This document shows, piece by piece, positions 5,238 through 5,294 of a stretch of DNA of 5,294 nucleotides. The notes under the pieces were generated by a model that did no database searches, had not been told where the DNA came from, and saw only the letters and a list, made by a program, of their open reading frames with translations. Positions within the stretch are counted from its first letter, which is position 1; every line of letters starts with the position of its first letter. Source of the stretch: Microbacteriaceae bacterium (GTDB lineage Bacteria; Actinomycetota; Actinomycetes; Actinomycetales; Microbacteriaceae); contig WOYR01000190.1 in NCBI GenBank assembly GCA_011620705.1, positions 1 through 5,294 of the forward strand. Direction: 5' to 3'. The translations under genes and the position numbers were made by a program.

Positions 5238-5294
5238 TCAGGCGGTGGGGCCGTGGACCTCGACGGCTACCACGCCCGATTCCGGGTGATCCAC
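5238..5294 (-). CDS. C-terminal end of an unidentified upstream gene (partial)
   Basis: Reading in from the right edge, one minus-strand frame is open for 18 codons and ends in TGA at 5238-5240. It encodes a tail containing HPESGVVAVEVHGPTA. Fifteen of the 18 codons end in G or C, as in the genes nearby, while the competing plus-strand frame lacks this bias. It would be codirectional with pst, ending 18 bp before the PHO box. Too little is visible to name it. In related genomes I recall ppk, NUDIX or mycothiol-synthase genes near pstS, but this tail does not identify any of them. Confidence 0.4.
   Translation of the reverse strand: MDHPESGVVAVEVHGPTA

Noticed and set aside
5209..5294. A plus-strand start: AGGAGGTGA followed by ATG at 5225, as if a divergent gene began here.
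   Set aside because: The Shine-Dalgarno-like sequence is part of the PHO box repeat. The frame has poor third-position GC and gives an Arg/Pro-rich peptide, while the opposite strand has a well-biased frame ending in a stop.
1..5294. A search for CRISPR arrays, insertion sequences, toxin-antitoxin or phage-defence genes.
   Set aside because: No regularly spaced repeats, transposase-like frames, terminal inverted repeats or defence-type domains are visible. tRNA-Lys could host an integration, but its 3' end is outside the window and the neighbouring genes look native.

Overview
This window carries a complete high-affinity phosphate uptake operon, pstS-pstC-pstA-pstB, on the minus strand from about 5107 down to 935. 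A short conserved hypothetical gene on the plus strand converges on it, and a truncated tRNA-Lys gene lies at the left edge. The strongly G/C-ending codons, GTG and TTG starts, TANNNT-type -10 elements and a likely leaderless gene suggest a high-GC actinobacterium. The tRNA/hypothetical-gene/pst arrangement and the protein sequences look most like Microbacteriaceae (Microbacterium or a relative). That family-level call rests on memory of similar proteins, not on a search.

Layout from left to right: positions 1-55 hold the 5' part of tRNA-Lys(TTT) on the minus strand. Positions 56-139 are a compact divergent promoter region. Positions 140-769 encode a 209-residue soluble protein of unknown function. 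Positions 770-934 are a convergent spacer rich in GC hairpins. It includes a likely U-less terminator at 876-900 and an orphan plus-strand TAAACT element at 791-796. pstB (ATPase, TTG start at 1714), pstA and pstC (permeases with a 4-nt ATGA overlap) and pstS (phosphate-binding lipoprotein, GTG start) follow, all read right to left. Positions 5108-5237 hold the pstS leader, a candidate -10 and an 11-bp-period direct repeat matching the actinobacterial PHO box. The last 57 bases look like the C-terminal end of another minus-strand gene.

The four Pst proteins form one ABC importer. PstS, anchored to the outer face of the membrane by a lipid, captures phosphate. PstC and PstA form the channel, and a PstB dimer drives transport with ATP. 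The PHO box implies induction by a PhoP/RegX3-type response regulator when phosphate is scarce. phoU is not next to pstB here.

I do not see a new multi-gene system. The points most worth checking are in the non-coding and RNA layer: a perfect 11-bp GC stem with a GCAA tetraloop inside the start of pstC, a hairpin covering the pstS ribosome-binding site, the structured convergent spacer with an orphan promoter-like element, and the conserved hypothetical gene.
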